Origin: an uncultured Alphaproteobacteria bacterium | Lineage (GTDB): Bacteria; Pseudomonadota; Alphaproteobacteria; CAAHEQ01; UBA3637 | DNA length: 6,587 nt | Direction of reading: 5' to 3' | Assembly: GCA_937888725.1 (NCBI GenBank) | Contig: CALARE010000027.1 | Span: forward strand, 1-6,587 | Shown here: positions 1-6,075 of the stretch, piece by piece | Layout of the letters: every line of letters starts with the position of its first letter | Position numbering within the stretch: position 1 is the stretch's first letter | Translations under genes and position numbers: made by a program | The notes under the pieces: model-generated | What the model was told of the DNA's origin: nothing | What the model saw: the letters and a program-made list of their open reading frames with translations, nothing else | Databases searched by the model: none

Positions 1-339
1 TTCCTTTAACTTTGCCCAATCGTTTGCCTTAAAGGCATTTAATGCATCAACCAGATATTGAATGTTCTTACCTTCTCCGACAAAAGGTAAAGCATCCCTT
101 GACCTGGTTTCTTTGTCTTTCTTTCGTTTTTGTCCTAAATAGGAAGCCGATTTTTCAAGCAAATAGGCAGCAAACTCTGATTTTAAATACCCTGTTGCAT
201 AGGCAACTTGATAGGCTTCATAATCAAACTTAGAGGGTTCTTGTTTCTCTTGGATAGGCATAATACCTTGATCTTCTATCTGTGTTTCAAGTCCTGCTTT
301 GGTCATTAACTCAGCGAGGTTTTTTATGGCTAAGCACAT
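1..339 (-). CDS. Unrecognised protein, N-terminal part, cut by the left window edge
   Basis: An open frame of 113 codons runs on the minus strand from an ATG at 339 to the window edge with no stop, so the C-terminus is missing. I do not recognise the family. The visible part is hydrophilic and predicted helical. It has an acidic first third, a Tyr/Ala-rich segment at about residues 40-65 (YEAYQVAYATGYLKSEFAAY), a basic patch (GQKRKKDKETRSR, about 69-81), then a segment ending DALNAFKANDWAKLKE. No signal peptide or membrane segment is seen. The start is uncertain: neither the ATG at 339 nor the in-frame ATG at 306 (reading MTKAGLETQ) has a good ribosome binding site. Its G+C looks somewhat higher than that of its neighbours by eye, which could mean a different origin. 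That it is a real gene is supported by the long open frame and natural-looking composition; its function is unknown. Confidence 0.6.
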   Translation of the reverse strand, partial: MCLAIKNLAELMTKAGLETQIEDQGIMPIQEKQEPSKFDYEAYQVAYATGYLKSEFAAYLLEKSASYLGQKRKKDKETRSRDALPFVGEGKNIQYLVDALNAFKANDWAKLKE

Positions 340-351
340 GCATTAAAATCA

Positions 352-380
352 TTGCTAAATTATAAAAACACCGATATAAT
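352..380 (+). promoter_or_regulatory. Sigma70-type promoter of the DUF5662/thioesterase operon
   Basis: The -35 box is TTGCTA (352-357, 4 of 6 consensus) and the -10 box is a perfect TATAAT (375-380), separated by exactly 17 bp. Transcription would start near 387, leaving a leader of about 40 bases before the ATG at 427. Confidence 0.65.
359..364 (-). promoter_or_regulatory. Possible -10 box for the leftward unknown gene
   Basis: A perfect TATAAT on the minus strand lies about 20 bases upstream of the ATG at 339. The best -35 at 18-bp spacing is only TTTATT, so the promoter is weakly supported. It would overlap the rightward promoter at 352-380, giving a compact divergent control region. Confidence 0.3.
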
Positions 381-400
381 ACAATAAAATTTAAAACAAA

Positions 401-430
401 ATGATAACTAAACGTAAGAAACAAAAATGA
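401..430 (+). other. Possible 9-codon leader ORF overlapping the start of the next gene
   Basis: An ATG at 401 opens a short frame reading MITKRKKQK and stops at TGA 428-430. That stop overlaps the ATG of the downstream gene as ATGA, a classic translational-coupling arrangement. It lies wholly inside the predicted mRNA leader. No ribosome binding site precedes it, and a frame this short can arise by chance, so it is speculative. Confidence 0.2.
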
Positions 431-855
431 AACTCAAATTAATTTTAAAAGAGCGTCTCTTTTACATCCGATATACCTGGCAACATAAAATAGCTTTTTT
501 AAAAGTAGAAAAAAAGGTACGAGGGAAAAATACGTTGCGTGGACTATTGCATGATGCGGATAAACTTTTTTTATATGCTTTACCGTTCATTGATATTCAA
601 ACTGCACAAAATATTCATACAAAATACGCCCGCCATCATTTAAGAAATAACATTCAAAAAACACAAAAAGATATTGAAGAAACGGTTATTGATTGGGCAT
701 GTGCCCCACTTACAAAACCGGACAAACCACTTAACGCCTACCAAACCTTAATAAAATATTATCCCAATCATGTAGAACAGATTTTACCTACAATAAAAAA
801 ATGGTTCCCAGAACAAATTAAAAAAAACAGCCTCAAATCAAAAGAAAGGGAATAA
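427..855 (+). CDS. DUF5662 / HD-like protein, possible metal-dependent phosphohydrolase
   Basis: This 142-residue basic protein has no signal peptide or membrane segment and is probably cytoplasmic. It looks like a DUF5662-type protein with an HD-like histidine/aspartate pattern. Visible elements are His20 (TWQHKIAF), His42-Asp43 in GLLHDADK, His64, the pair His70-His71 in KYARHH, and Asp89 in ETVIDWACA. The order H...HD...D is that of the HD superfamily, whose members bind divalent metals and often hydrolyse phosphoesters or nucleotides; activity here is inferred, not shown. The segment TKPDKPLNAYQTL (96-108) resembles the region after the conserved Asp in relatives as I recall them. The C-terminus is Lys/Glu-rich. 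The ATG at 427 is preceded only by a weak purine run (415-420). It is the first gene of an operon, and its TAA directly abuts the ATG of the thioesterase gene, suggesting coupled translation. Confidence 0.6.
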   Translation: MKLKLILKERLFYIRYTWQHKIAFLKVEKKVRGKNTLRGLLHDADKLFLYALPFIDIQTAQNIHTKYARHHLRNNIQKTQKDIEETVIDWACAPLTKPDKPLNAYQTLIKYYPNHVEQILPTIKKWFPEQIKKNSLKSKERE

Positions 856-1242
856 ATGATCACTATTGGACTTCAGCACAAAGAGGAGCTCATCACAAGT
901 AGCATACAAAGTGCTAAAAACCTTAAAAGCGGTGGACTAGAGGTATTAGGAACACCTGCCCTTATTGCTCTAATGGAACAGAGTGCTTGGAAAAGCGTCC
1001 TTCCCTTTATGCAAGAAGGATTTGACACAGTCGGTACCTATATTGAAATCAATCATTTATCCCCAACACCCATTGGCTCAAAGATACATGCAATATGTAC
1101 ATTATCAGCTATTAATAAAAGAGAACTGACATTCCATATTAAAGCTTATGACAACAAAGGAGAAATCGCCAACGCAACACACAAAAGAGTGATTATCAAC
1201 ATTTTGTCATTTCAACAAAGGGCTGATAATAAATTAAAATAG
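856..1242 (+). CDS. Hotdog-fold thioesterase, fluoroacetyl-CoA thioesterase (FlK)-like
   Basis: This 128-residue protein has the length and motifs of FlK-like single-domain hotdog thioesterases, which hydrolyse acyl-CoA thioesters. In FlK the catalytic residues are Thr42, Glu50 and His76. Here Thr33 (in GTPALIALMEQSAW), Glu41 and His67 (in TYIEINHLSPTPIG) occur with the same spacings of 8 and 26 residues. The segment AYDNKGEIANATHKRVII (97-114) matches the last strands of the hotdog, where relatives read A-x-D-x-x-G-x-I-x-x-x-x-H-x-R. The true substrate is unknown: most bacterial FlK homologues are not known to face fluoroacetate, and a general acyl-CoA housekeeping or detoxifying role is as likely. 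The ATG follows the stop of the upstream gene with no gap, and AAAGGG (845-850) inside that gene's end is its ribosome binding site. The protein ends in a polar tail after residue 117. Confidence 0.82.
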   Translation: MITIGLQHKEELITSSIQSAKNLKSGGLEVLGTPALIALMEQSAWKSVLPFMQEGFDTVGTYIEINHLSPTPIGSKIHAICTLSAINKRELTFHIKAYDNKGEIANATHKRVIINILSFQQRADNKLK

Positions 1243-1247
1243 ATTGT

Positions 1248-1275
1248 AAATAAAGCACTTATTTTTTTATTTTTA
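1248..1275 (+). terminator. Weak AT-only hairpin with T-rich tail after the thioesterase gene
   Basis: AAATAA (1248-1253) and TTATTT (1259-1264) can form a 6-bp stem around a 5-base loop, followed by a T-rich stretch. The stem has no G-C pair, so it would be a weak terminator. It sits where the rightward operon meets the end of the leftward STM3941-like gene. Confidence 0.3.
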
Positions 1276-1708
1276 CTTTTTCGCCAACAAGGTGAATAAT
1301 TTCCTTTTCATCTTCAGGGGATAAAATACCATACAGTGGAATAGGGAAAGGTCCAAAATTTGCATTATTTTTTTGCAAATAAGAATAATGATATTGAATA
1401 TCTGTTTTAGGGTTAAGAGAAAGGATTTTTTTATCCTTGCCACACAAACGGACAGTTTTAATTTCTGCAGATGCAATATCTTTCCACGCTAAAGGATTCG
1501 AATAATCAACTTTTATATCTTTATCAGTAATAACAACAGCAGGATGTTTAATTATATTTTTATACCCCCAAACCAAGGCTGTTAATAAAATCGCAAACCA
1601 TAATGCAAAATATGAAAGCCCCATCAATAAGACAAAAGCAAGCTCCAACATTAGCAAAACAAACACTGCATCAACTTTTTTAAAACGATAATAAAATGTT
1701 CTTTGCAT
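1259..1708 (-). CDS. STM3941-like small membrane protein with two N-terminal TM helices
   Basis: This 149-residue protein probably belongs to the poorly characterised STM3941 family. Two hydrophobic helices at about residues 14-31 and 32-49 form a short hairpin anchor. They are followed by a soluble domain of about 100 residues with alternating hydrophobic residues that suggest a beta-rich, PH-like fold. Segments I associate with the family are ITDKDIKVDYSNPLAWKDI (60-78) and the C-terminal PFPIPLYGILSPEDEKEI. The positive residues before helix 1 and after helix 2 suggest that both termini are cytoplasmic. No catalytic motif is seen and no function is claimed. The ribosome binding site AGGAGG lies 4 bases before the ATG and overlaps the TAG of the flavin reductase gene upstream, so the two are almost certainly co-transcribed and may be translationally coupled. 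Its stop lies 16 bases from the convergent thioesterase gene. Confidence 0.6.
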   Translation of the reverse strand: MQRTFYYRFKKVDAVFVLLMLELAFVLLMGLSYFALWFAILLTALVWGYKNIIKHPAVVITDKDIKVDYSNPLAWKDIASAEIKTVRLCGKDKKILSLNPKTDIQYHYSYLQKNNANFGPFPIPLYGILSPEDEKEIIHLVGEKVKIKK

Positions 1709-1712
1709 AAAA

Positions 1713-1718
1713 CCTCCT
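1713..1718 (-). promoter_or_regulatory. Ribosome binding site overlapping the upstream stop codon
   Basis: A perfect AGGAGG on the minus strand shares two bases with the TAG stop (1717-1719) of the flavin reductase gene. It lies 4 bases before the ATG at 1708. This fixes the start of the membrane protein and suggests stop-restart coupling. Confidence 0.8.
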
Positions 1719-2283
1719 ATTTATTTTTAATAGCTAATCCGTCGTGAAAAGCATGCCCGACAACGCGTCCAATTTCACGATAAACATGGCCAGCACTATC
1801 ATAAGTAATTAAGTTGAGTTTTGACAAATCAACATTTCCTTTTTCATTCAGCACTTGTTCATCTGCAATCACATTTTTAACCCTACCAACAAGGATGTAA
1901 TCACCTTCATCATCTTGTAGTTCCAACACCTCACACTCTAATGTAACAGGATATTCCTCAAAAACAGGGGCATCAACATACTGTGATTTGACTGCATGAA
2001 AACCAGCCCTTTCAATCTTATTCACTTTAGCACCTGTTTCAATCCCAAAATAATCAGATTCGATTAATGTTTCTTTTGTTGCAAATGCGACTGTAAAAGC
2101 ATTTTTAATTTTCAGATTTTCAGTTGTTTTATGCTTCCCAAGTGAAATCATAATCGCATCACCATCACATTGCATCCCCCAAGCAGCATTCATTGCATTT
2201 GGAACATTATTTTCATCATATGTCCCAATAATCAACACAGGCATTGGTGCCATAATCAAAGATTTTGAAATATTTTTTTTCAT
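1717..2283 (-). CDS. Flavin reductase-family (FMN-binding split-barrel) protein
   Basis: A protein of 188 residues, typical in length for the flavin reductase-like split-barrel family, whose members bind FMN and reduce flavins or other small substrates using NAD(P)H. Visible hallmarks are APMPVLIIGTYDENNVPNAM (12-31), NAAW (32-35), and the FMN-phosphate-binding type segment ISLGKHKTTENL (46-57). A later segment, GDYILVGRVKNVIADEQVL, is followed by the C-terminal GRVVGHAFHDGL. There is no signal peptide, so it is cytoplasmic. I place the start at the ATG at 2283 because AGGAGG (2289-2294) sits 5 bases upstream. The in-frame ATGs at 2304 and 2298 would add seven non-conserved residues, and translating from them would run through that ribosome binding site. 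The exact substrate cannot be read from sequence. It is the first gene of an operon with the small membrane protein 8 bases downstream. No convincing promoter was found upstream. Confidence 0.88.
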   Translation of the reverse strand: MKKNISKSLIMAPMPVLIIGTYDENNVPNAMNAAWGMQCDGDAIMISLGKHKTTENLKIKNAFTVAFATKETLIESDYFGIETGAKVNKIERAGFHAVKSQYVDAPVFEEYPVTLECEVLELQDDEGDYILVGRVKNVIADEQVLNEKGNVDLSKLNLITYDSAGHVYREIGRVVGHAFHDGLAIKNK

Positions 2284-2288
2284 TTTTG

Positions 2289-2294
2289 CCTCCT
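2289..2294 (-). promoter_or_regulatory. Ribosome binding site that decides the flavin reductase start
   Basis: AGGAGG on the minus strand lies 5 bases before the ATG at 2283. It favours that start over the in-frame ATGs at 2298 and 2304. Confidence 0.8.
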
Positions 2295-2351
2295 TCATAT
2301 TCATTTAACTTACGATTCTTTTTATTAAAAATCAAGCCAACATCATTCTTA

Positions 2352-2380
2352 TTTACAAAAAGTCTGTTTTTTGATATGAT
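2352..2380 (+). promoter_or_regulatory. Sigma70-type promoter of the methyltransferase gene
   Basis: The -35 box is TTTACA (2352-2357, 5 of 6) and the -10 box is TATGAT (2375-2380, 5 of 6), with a 17-bp spacer. Transcription would begin near 2387, about 35 bases before the ATG at 2422. Confidence 0.7.
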
Positions 2381-2411
2381 ACACTTATAAAAAAGAAAAA
2401 TAGGGATTTTT

Positions 2412-2415
2412 GGAG
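2412..2415 (+). promoter_or_regulatory. Ribosome binding site that decides the methyltransferase start
   Basis: GGAG lies 6 bases before the ATG at 2422. It overlaps an in-frame TTG at 2410, which argues against that TTG being the start. Confidence 0.65.
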
Positions 2416-2421
2416 TATATA

Positions 2422-3003
2422 ATGAAAAAAGAACACTATTATGACAAAAAATACACCTATAAATACCCTCTTAAATCTTGGATATTTTATACACTTCCCA
2501 TCAAAACATTAGCTGATATATATGAAAATGAAACAGGCAAAAAAGCGACTTCTTTTTTCGACTGCGGGTGTGCTGGAGGTGAACTTTTGTATCAGGCTGA
2601 AAAAATGAATATGTGCGTACAAGGTATTGATGTCGAACGATACGATTCTTTTTGGAAAAAGAGCCATCCCAACATTGAAATTTGCTCAATTTTAAATTAT
2701 CAAAAACCAATCAATTATGATATTGTCTATTGTAATGGGACACTCACTTATTTGAATGAAGATAATTTACATATCGCACTAAACAAATTTAAATCCGCTA
2801 AAATGGTCATTGCCATTCATAACACAACTGAAGATGACGAAAAAGCTGGTGGACCAGACTATCGCTCACCTCATCCAACAAAACCTCGATTAATCAAAAG
2901 TCAAAAATGGTGGGTTAATCGTTTTAAACAAGCTGGATTTAGTGCGAAATACGACCCAAGAACGGATTGTTTTATTGCAACACCTTACACACATGACAAT
3001 TAA
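2422..3003 (+). CDS. Class I SAM-dependent methyltransferase, substrate unknown
   Basis: A cytoplasmic protein of 193 residues with a single Rossmann-type methyltransferase domain. Motif I, which binds S-adenosylmethionine, is SFFDCGCAGGELL (44-56). The acidic residue ending strand 2 is Asp70 in VQGIDVERYD. The motif IV region is YDIVYCNGTLTYL (99-111). A late segment reading KSQKWWVNRFKQAGF matches the helix and turn before the last strands, where many small methyltransferases carry a W-x-x-x-F-x-x-x-G-F pattern. The N-terminus is rich in Tyr and Lys (HYYDKKYTYKYP), as in several methyltransferases that act on small molecules or glycans, but the substrate is not readable. The ATG at 2422 is chosen over the TTG at 2410 because of its ribosome binding site. 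The gene is monocistronic, with its own promoter and a strong terminator 40 to 65 bases beyond its stop. It could act on a surface sugar, but no neighbour requires that. Confidence 0.8.
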   Translation: MKKEHYYDKKYTYKYPLKSWIFYTLPIKTLADIYENETGKKATSFFDCGCAGGELLYQAEKMNMCVQGIDVERYDSFWKKSHPNIEICSILNYQKPINYDIVYCNGTLTYLNEDNLHIALNKFKSAKMVIAIHNTTEDDEKAGGPDYRSPHPTKPRLIKSQKWWVNRFKQAGFSAKYDPRTDCFIATPYTHDN

Positions 3004-3041
3004 AAAGAAAGTCAATAACCTGCCAGCGGTTTTCTTCTTAC

Positions 3042-3070
3042 AAAAAAAGGCGTTTAAAAACGCCTTTTTT
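3042..3070. terminator. Bidirectional Rho-independent terminator
   Basis: GGCGTT (3049-3054) and AACGCC (3059-3064) form a 6-bp stem with a TAAA loop, extendable to 7 bp with a 2-base loop. Seven A residues lie on the left and six T residues on the right, so it works on both strands. It ends the rightward methyltransferase transcript and the leftward sulfotransferase transcript. Confidence 0.93.
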
Positions 3071-3089
3071 ACTTTTAGAATCTCATTTA

Positions 3090-4841
3090 TTATTCATGGG
3101 AATAAAATTCAAACGGTTGGAATGAATAATCCCATCCATTATCACGTCTTGACAAAACAGCTTCATAAACAAGATCACCTTTATCACTAAAACGACGCAT
3201 AATACCATTATACATTTTAGATGTATGTTTTACAGGGGCTCGTGATGAAAAGACCCAAACTTCTTTTGTTTTTGGATGTACAAAAACGATACTACCCATA
3301 TCAGAATATTCAGGCAATTCTTTTAAAAAGAGCTGTTGAACTGTTTTTTTCTTATCATCAATTTGAAAAACAGATGCCACAGAATTTTTGGTTGTATATA
3401 ACTTTTTATCATACATATTACCAGAATTATCAAAAATAGAATACACACCATTTCCCACATATCTCACACTATGTGTTTTAAGTGGCCATTTAAAACCATC
3501 TGCTTTTTCTGTCCCTTGTTGAACGGCTTTAGAGTATGCTTTACCATTCTTATCCACAGCGGTTAATAAGAGGTGTGAAATATCGCCCTTATCACCTTTA
3601 CGACCTGATTTATGTGTTAATTGATGTGGTGTCAGCCACCATATTGGTTTTTGAGAAGCCTCATCAATTTTAACAATACCCAAATGGCGACCCGAAACGA
3701 TAACAGCTTTATTTTTTGCATCATAATCAATTCCATTTGTATGAGCCCAGTCCACTTTACCAAAATCTTTTTCAGCAGATTTCACGATTAATGTTCGATC
3801 AGGATTAAGCATTTCTGCCAAATCATATTGTGCCACAATAGCGCCTGTTTTTGCATCTATCTCAAGCACAAAATCCCGATGAGAAACATCTTCTCTCCCA
3901 TCAAAAATAGCTTTTGAATCTTCATAAGAGCCAAACACGAGTAAATTTCCATTATCCTTAAAATTCATCCCGTGCATATAGCCATAAAACCCCTTTGGAT
4001 ATGGATAATAGGCCTGTTCCTTGCCAAGCCAATCATATTTGGCGATACCTTTTTTAAACTCCATATAAACATCATTTTTATAAAAACGGGTTAAGTGCCA
4101 AGCATCTGCTGAAATTATATATCGTATATAACCATCTTCATCCCAAATTTGACCATTTGTACTTGAATAGTAATGAAAACGTTTATCTTTTTTAACAGAT
4201 GGGGTCCAGTGAACCATCAAATTAGAATCGCCAACAGTAACGGTTATTTGTGCTTTTTTTGATTTTCCTTTTTCATCAGTTGCACGAATAATCACTTGAT
4301 TATCATAATTTGGATACAATCCAATAAGGGGAATTTCATGCTCTTTTTTATACCCATCAAATTCATGTACAATATCTGGAGCACCATCACGTCCCTTTAT
4401 ACGAATTGATATCTTTGTTTTTTCTTCAGTTGGGAATTTCACAAGTGCTGAAAGAGGCGTTCTACCATACGGATTAACTTTTATATAAGGCTCCTCCAAA
4501 GAATAAACAAATTGTTCATATTCCTTTTGCACGTCAACTTTTTTTATTTCAAGTGACCAAGTATTTTCAAATTTATTCAATTTAAATAATTCAGGTTCAT
4601 ACTTTTCCCACTTGATTAAAATCTTATCTTTAGAAATCACTTCTACTTTACCACAATCACCATTGTTACGGCAAAGTTTTGTATCTCGCACAATAACATT
4701 TTCTACCCAACTTGGATGTCTAATATCGTAAGATTTAACTTCTATCGCTTTTGCATTTAACGAAAAACAAGATAAAATCAATCCGAATACAATGATAAAC
4801 ATTGGCTTTGTTTTAATAGAAAGACGAACAAATGACAACAT
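3090..4841 (-). CDS. assT: Arylsulfate sulfotransferase (AssT-type, PAPS-independent), periplasmic
   Basis: A protein of 583 residues, close to the usual AssT length. AssT moves sulfate from a phenolic sulfate ester to another phenol through a sulfated histidine, without PAPS. A signal peptide is visible: basic N-region (residues 1-13), hydrophobic core (14-29), AKA cleavage site after residue 32. An N-terminal beta domain (about 119-205) includes NPYGRTPLSALVKF, and is followed by the propeller domain. Residues matching E. coli AssT His252, His356, Arg374 and His436 appear as His290 (YMHGMNF), His367 (DWAHTNG), Arg385 (SGRHLGIVKID, the same 18-residue gap) and His457 (KTHSVRYVGNGVYSIFDN). 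The Cys pair of E. coli AssT near the active site is absent; the only mature cysteines are Cys57 and Cys63 (CRNNGDC). The start at 4841 has GAGGGG 8 bases upstream. It has its own promoter, so it is probably transcribed apart from the polymerase gene upstream. Substrates could be host or dietary phenol sulfates, which is inference. Confidence 0.9.
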   Translation of the reverse strand: MLSFVRLSIKTKPMFIIVFGLILSCFSLNAKAIEVKSYDIRHPSWVENVIVRDTKLCRNNGDCGKVEVISKDKILIKWEKYEPELFKLNKFENTWSLEIKKVDVQKEYEQFVYSLEEPYIKVNPYGRTPLSALVKFPTEEKTKISIRIKGRDGAPDIVHEFDGYKKEHEIPLIGLYPNYDNQVIIRATDEKGKSKKAQITVTVGDSNLMVHWTPSVKKDKRFHYYSSTNGQIWDEDGYIRYIISADAWHLTRFYKNDVYMEFKKGIAKYDWLGKEQAYYPYPKGFYGYMHGMNFKDNGNLLVFGSYEDSKAIFDGREDVSHRDFVLEIDAKTGAIVAQYDLAEMLNPDRTLIVKSAEKDFGKVDWAHTNGIDYDAKNKAVIVSGRHLGIVKIDEASQKPIWWLTPHQLTHKSGRKGDKGDISHLLLTAVDKNGKAYSKAVQQGTEKADGFKWPLKTHSVRYVGNGVYSIFDNSGNMYDKKLYTTKNSVASVFQIDDKKKTVQQLFLKELPEYSDMGSIVFVHPKTKEVWVFSSRAPVKHTSKMYNGIMRRFSDKGDLVYEAVLSRRDNGWDYSFQPFEFYSHE

Positions 4842-4870
4842 GATTATATCCCCTCATATATTTTTTTTAG

Positions 4871-4899
4871 AGCATATAAAAATAAACTCATCCTGTCAA
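4871..4899 (-). promoter_or_regulatory. Sigma70-type promoter of the sulfotransferase gene
   Basis: On the minus strand a perfect -35 TTGACA (4894-4899) and a -10 TATGCT (4871-4876, 4 of 6) are separated by 17 bp. Transcription would start near 4864, giving a leader of about 23 bases that carries the ribosome binding site at 4850-4855. Confidence 0.7.
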
Positions 4900-4914
4900 C
4901 TGCTTGAAAAAAAA

Positions 4915-6069
4915 TTAACCCAACTTTACAATATTTTTACCAAATTTTGTTTCAAGCTCATCAATCAGATGTGAGATTTTATCATCTTCAACTTTTGGTG
5001 AATCAAATAAGCTCAATTGTGGTGTTTGCCCATATTGCAAATTTTTAAGCGTCACACCTAGCGATCGGTACAAAATACCCCTGCGATAAAGAAGGTTTAA
5101 AAGGTCATGAGCCTGTTTTAACAACGTTCGCTCTGAATTTGTGGGCATCTCAAGGCGAATCTCTTTTTCATATATTTGAAAAGTCTTTGTCCGAAGGGTC
5201 AAAGAAATGGAATGGCAAAAACCGCCCAACATCCTTAATTTTTGCGAAGTATTATGCACATGTTTTCCAATTCTAGAATGTAAAAAATCAATATCATTTG
5301 AAAAATCATCAAATGTTTTTGTATCTTGAATTGATTGAGGTTTTTCCTCCTTTGGATTCACAAGATTTATCGCCTGCCCCATCAACTCATATTTTAGACG
5401 TTCTCCCACAAGGCCCATTTCTTTTTTTATCCACACCAAATCTTGCTTTAAAAAATCACCAATGGTTTTGATATCATGATAAAGGAGCGTTTCGGCCGTT
5501 GCTTTACCAACACCCGACACCTCATTCATGGGAATATCAGAGATAATTTCCACTGTTTTTTCAGGCCTGATAACAAAAATTCCCCCTGTTTTTTTTGCCA
5601 TATCACTCGCCAATTTTGCGAGCGTTTTGCTGGTTGAAAGGCCAATTGAAACGGGAATATCTACCTCTTTCAACACTTTTGAGCGAATATCTTTGATAAT
5701 CTCTGTATAAGGTTTGTTATAAAATTTATTCATCCCAGTCAAATCAACAAAAGCCTCATCAACTGAAACCACCTCCACATCTGGCGAAAATGATTTAACC
5801 ACATCCATCACTTGAGCTGAAACCGTATCATACCAATCATGCCGAGCGGGAAGAAAGACGACCTTGTCCGACATTTCTTTAATTTGAAAATAAGGTGCCC
5901 CCATTTTAATACCTAAAGCTTTTGCCTCTTTTGAACGAGATACAACAACCCCTTTGTTATTCACAGAAGTGAGCACACAAACAGGCCTGTTTTTAAATTC
6001 TGAGCGAGCCTTTTGTTCACAAGAAACAAAAAACGAATCACAATCGACAAGGGCAATTATTTTCATCAT
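4915..6069 (-). CDS. Y-family translesion DNA polymerase (UmuC/DinB-like)
   Basis: A complete error-prone polymerase of 384 residues that would copy past damaged bases. The palm begins with LVDCDSFFVSCE (7-18), holding catalytic Asp9 and the steric-gate Phe14; the other catalytic pair, Asp104-Glu105, is in SVDEAFVDL (102-110). The fingers carry VVVSRSKEAKALGIKMGAPY (41-60). A helix-hairpin-helix thumb region reads MNEVSGVGKATAETLL (181-196). The little-finger domain spans about 246-345. A sliding-clamp binding motif, QLSLF, is at 351-355, followed by a C-terminal helix ending in FGKNIVKLG. The UmuC-style N-terminus and C-terminal clamp motif favour a UmuC-like member, but it is shorter than E. 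coli UmuC (422) and no umuD lies beside it, so it may act alone. The ATG at 6069 is followed by a second ATG; neither has a ribosome binding site, and the predicted transcript starts at the first ATG. No LexA box was recognised. Confidence 0.93.
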   Translation of the reverse strand: MMKIIALVDCDSFFVSCEQKARSEFKNRPVCVLTSVNNKGVVVSRSKEAKALGIKMGAPYFQIKEMSDKVVFLPARHDWYDTVSAQVMDVVKSFSPDVEVVSVDEAFVDLTGMNKFYNKPYTEIIKDIRSKVLKEVDIPVSIGLSTSKTLAKLASDMAKKTGGIFVIRPEKTVEIISDIPMNEVSGVGKATAETLLYHDIKTIGDFLKQDLVWIKKEMGLVGERLKYELMGQAINLVNPKEEKPQSIQDTKTFDDFSNDIDFLHSRIGKHVHNTSQKLRMLGGFCHSISLTLRTKTFQIYEKEIRLEMPTNSERTLLKQAHDLLNLLYRRGILYRSLGVTLKNLQYGQTPQLSLFDSPKVEDDKISHLIDELETKFGKNIVKLG

Positions 6070-6075
6070 ATGTAG

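Noticed and set aside
42..233. Open frame on the plus strand at the left end
   Set aside because: It lies antisense to the longer leftward frame (1-339), has no ribosome binding site and gives a composition unlike a natural protein.
2410..2412. TTG as start of the methyltransferase
   Set aside because: The GGAG ribosome binding site begins on its last base and is well placed for the ATG at 2422.
3017..3031. Small AACC/GGTT inverted repeat before the main terminator
   Set aside because: The stem is only 4 bp with a 7-base loop and no T-tract directly after it; the hairpin at 3049-3064 fully explains termination.
2942..3190. Plus-strand open frame spanning the end of the methyltransferase and of the sulfotransferase
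   Set aside because: It reads through the terminator hairpin and overlaps two well-supported genes in other frames.
4761..4778. Possible lipoprotein signal (LILSC) in the sulfotransferase leader
   Set aside because: Leu at -2 does not fit the lipobox, while a standard AKA signal peptidase I site follows the hydrophobic core.
4792..4974. Plus-strand open frame antisense to the sulfotransferase start and polymerase end
   Set aside because: It covers the sulfotransferase promoter and has no ribosome binding site or recognisable protein features.
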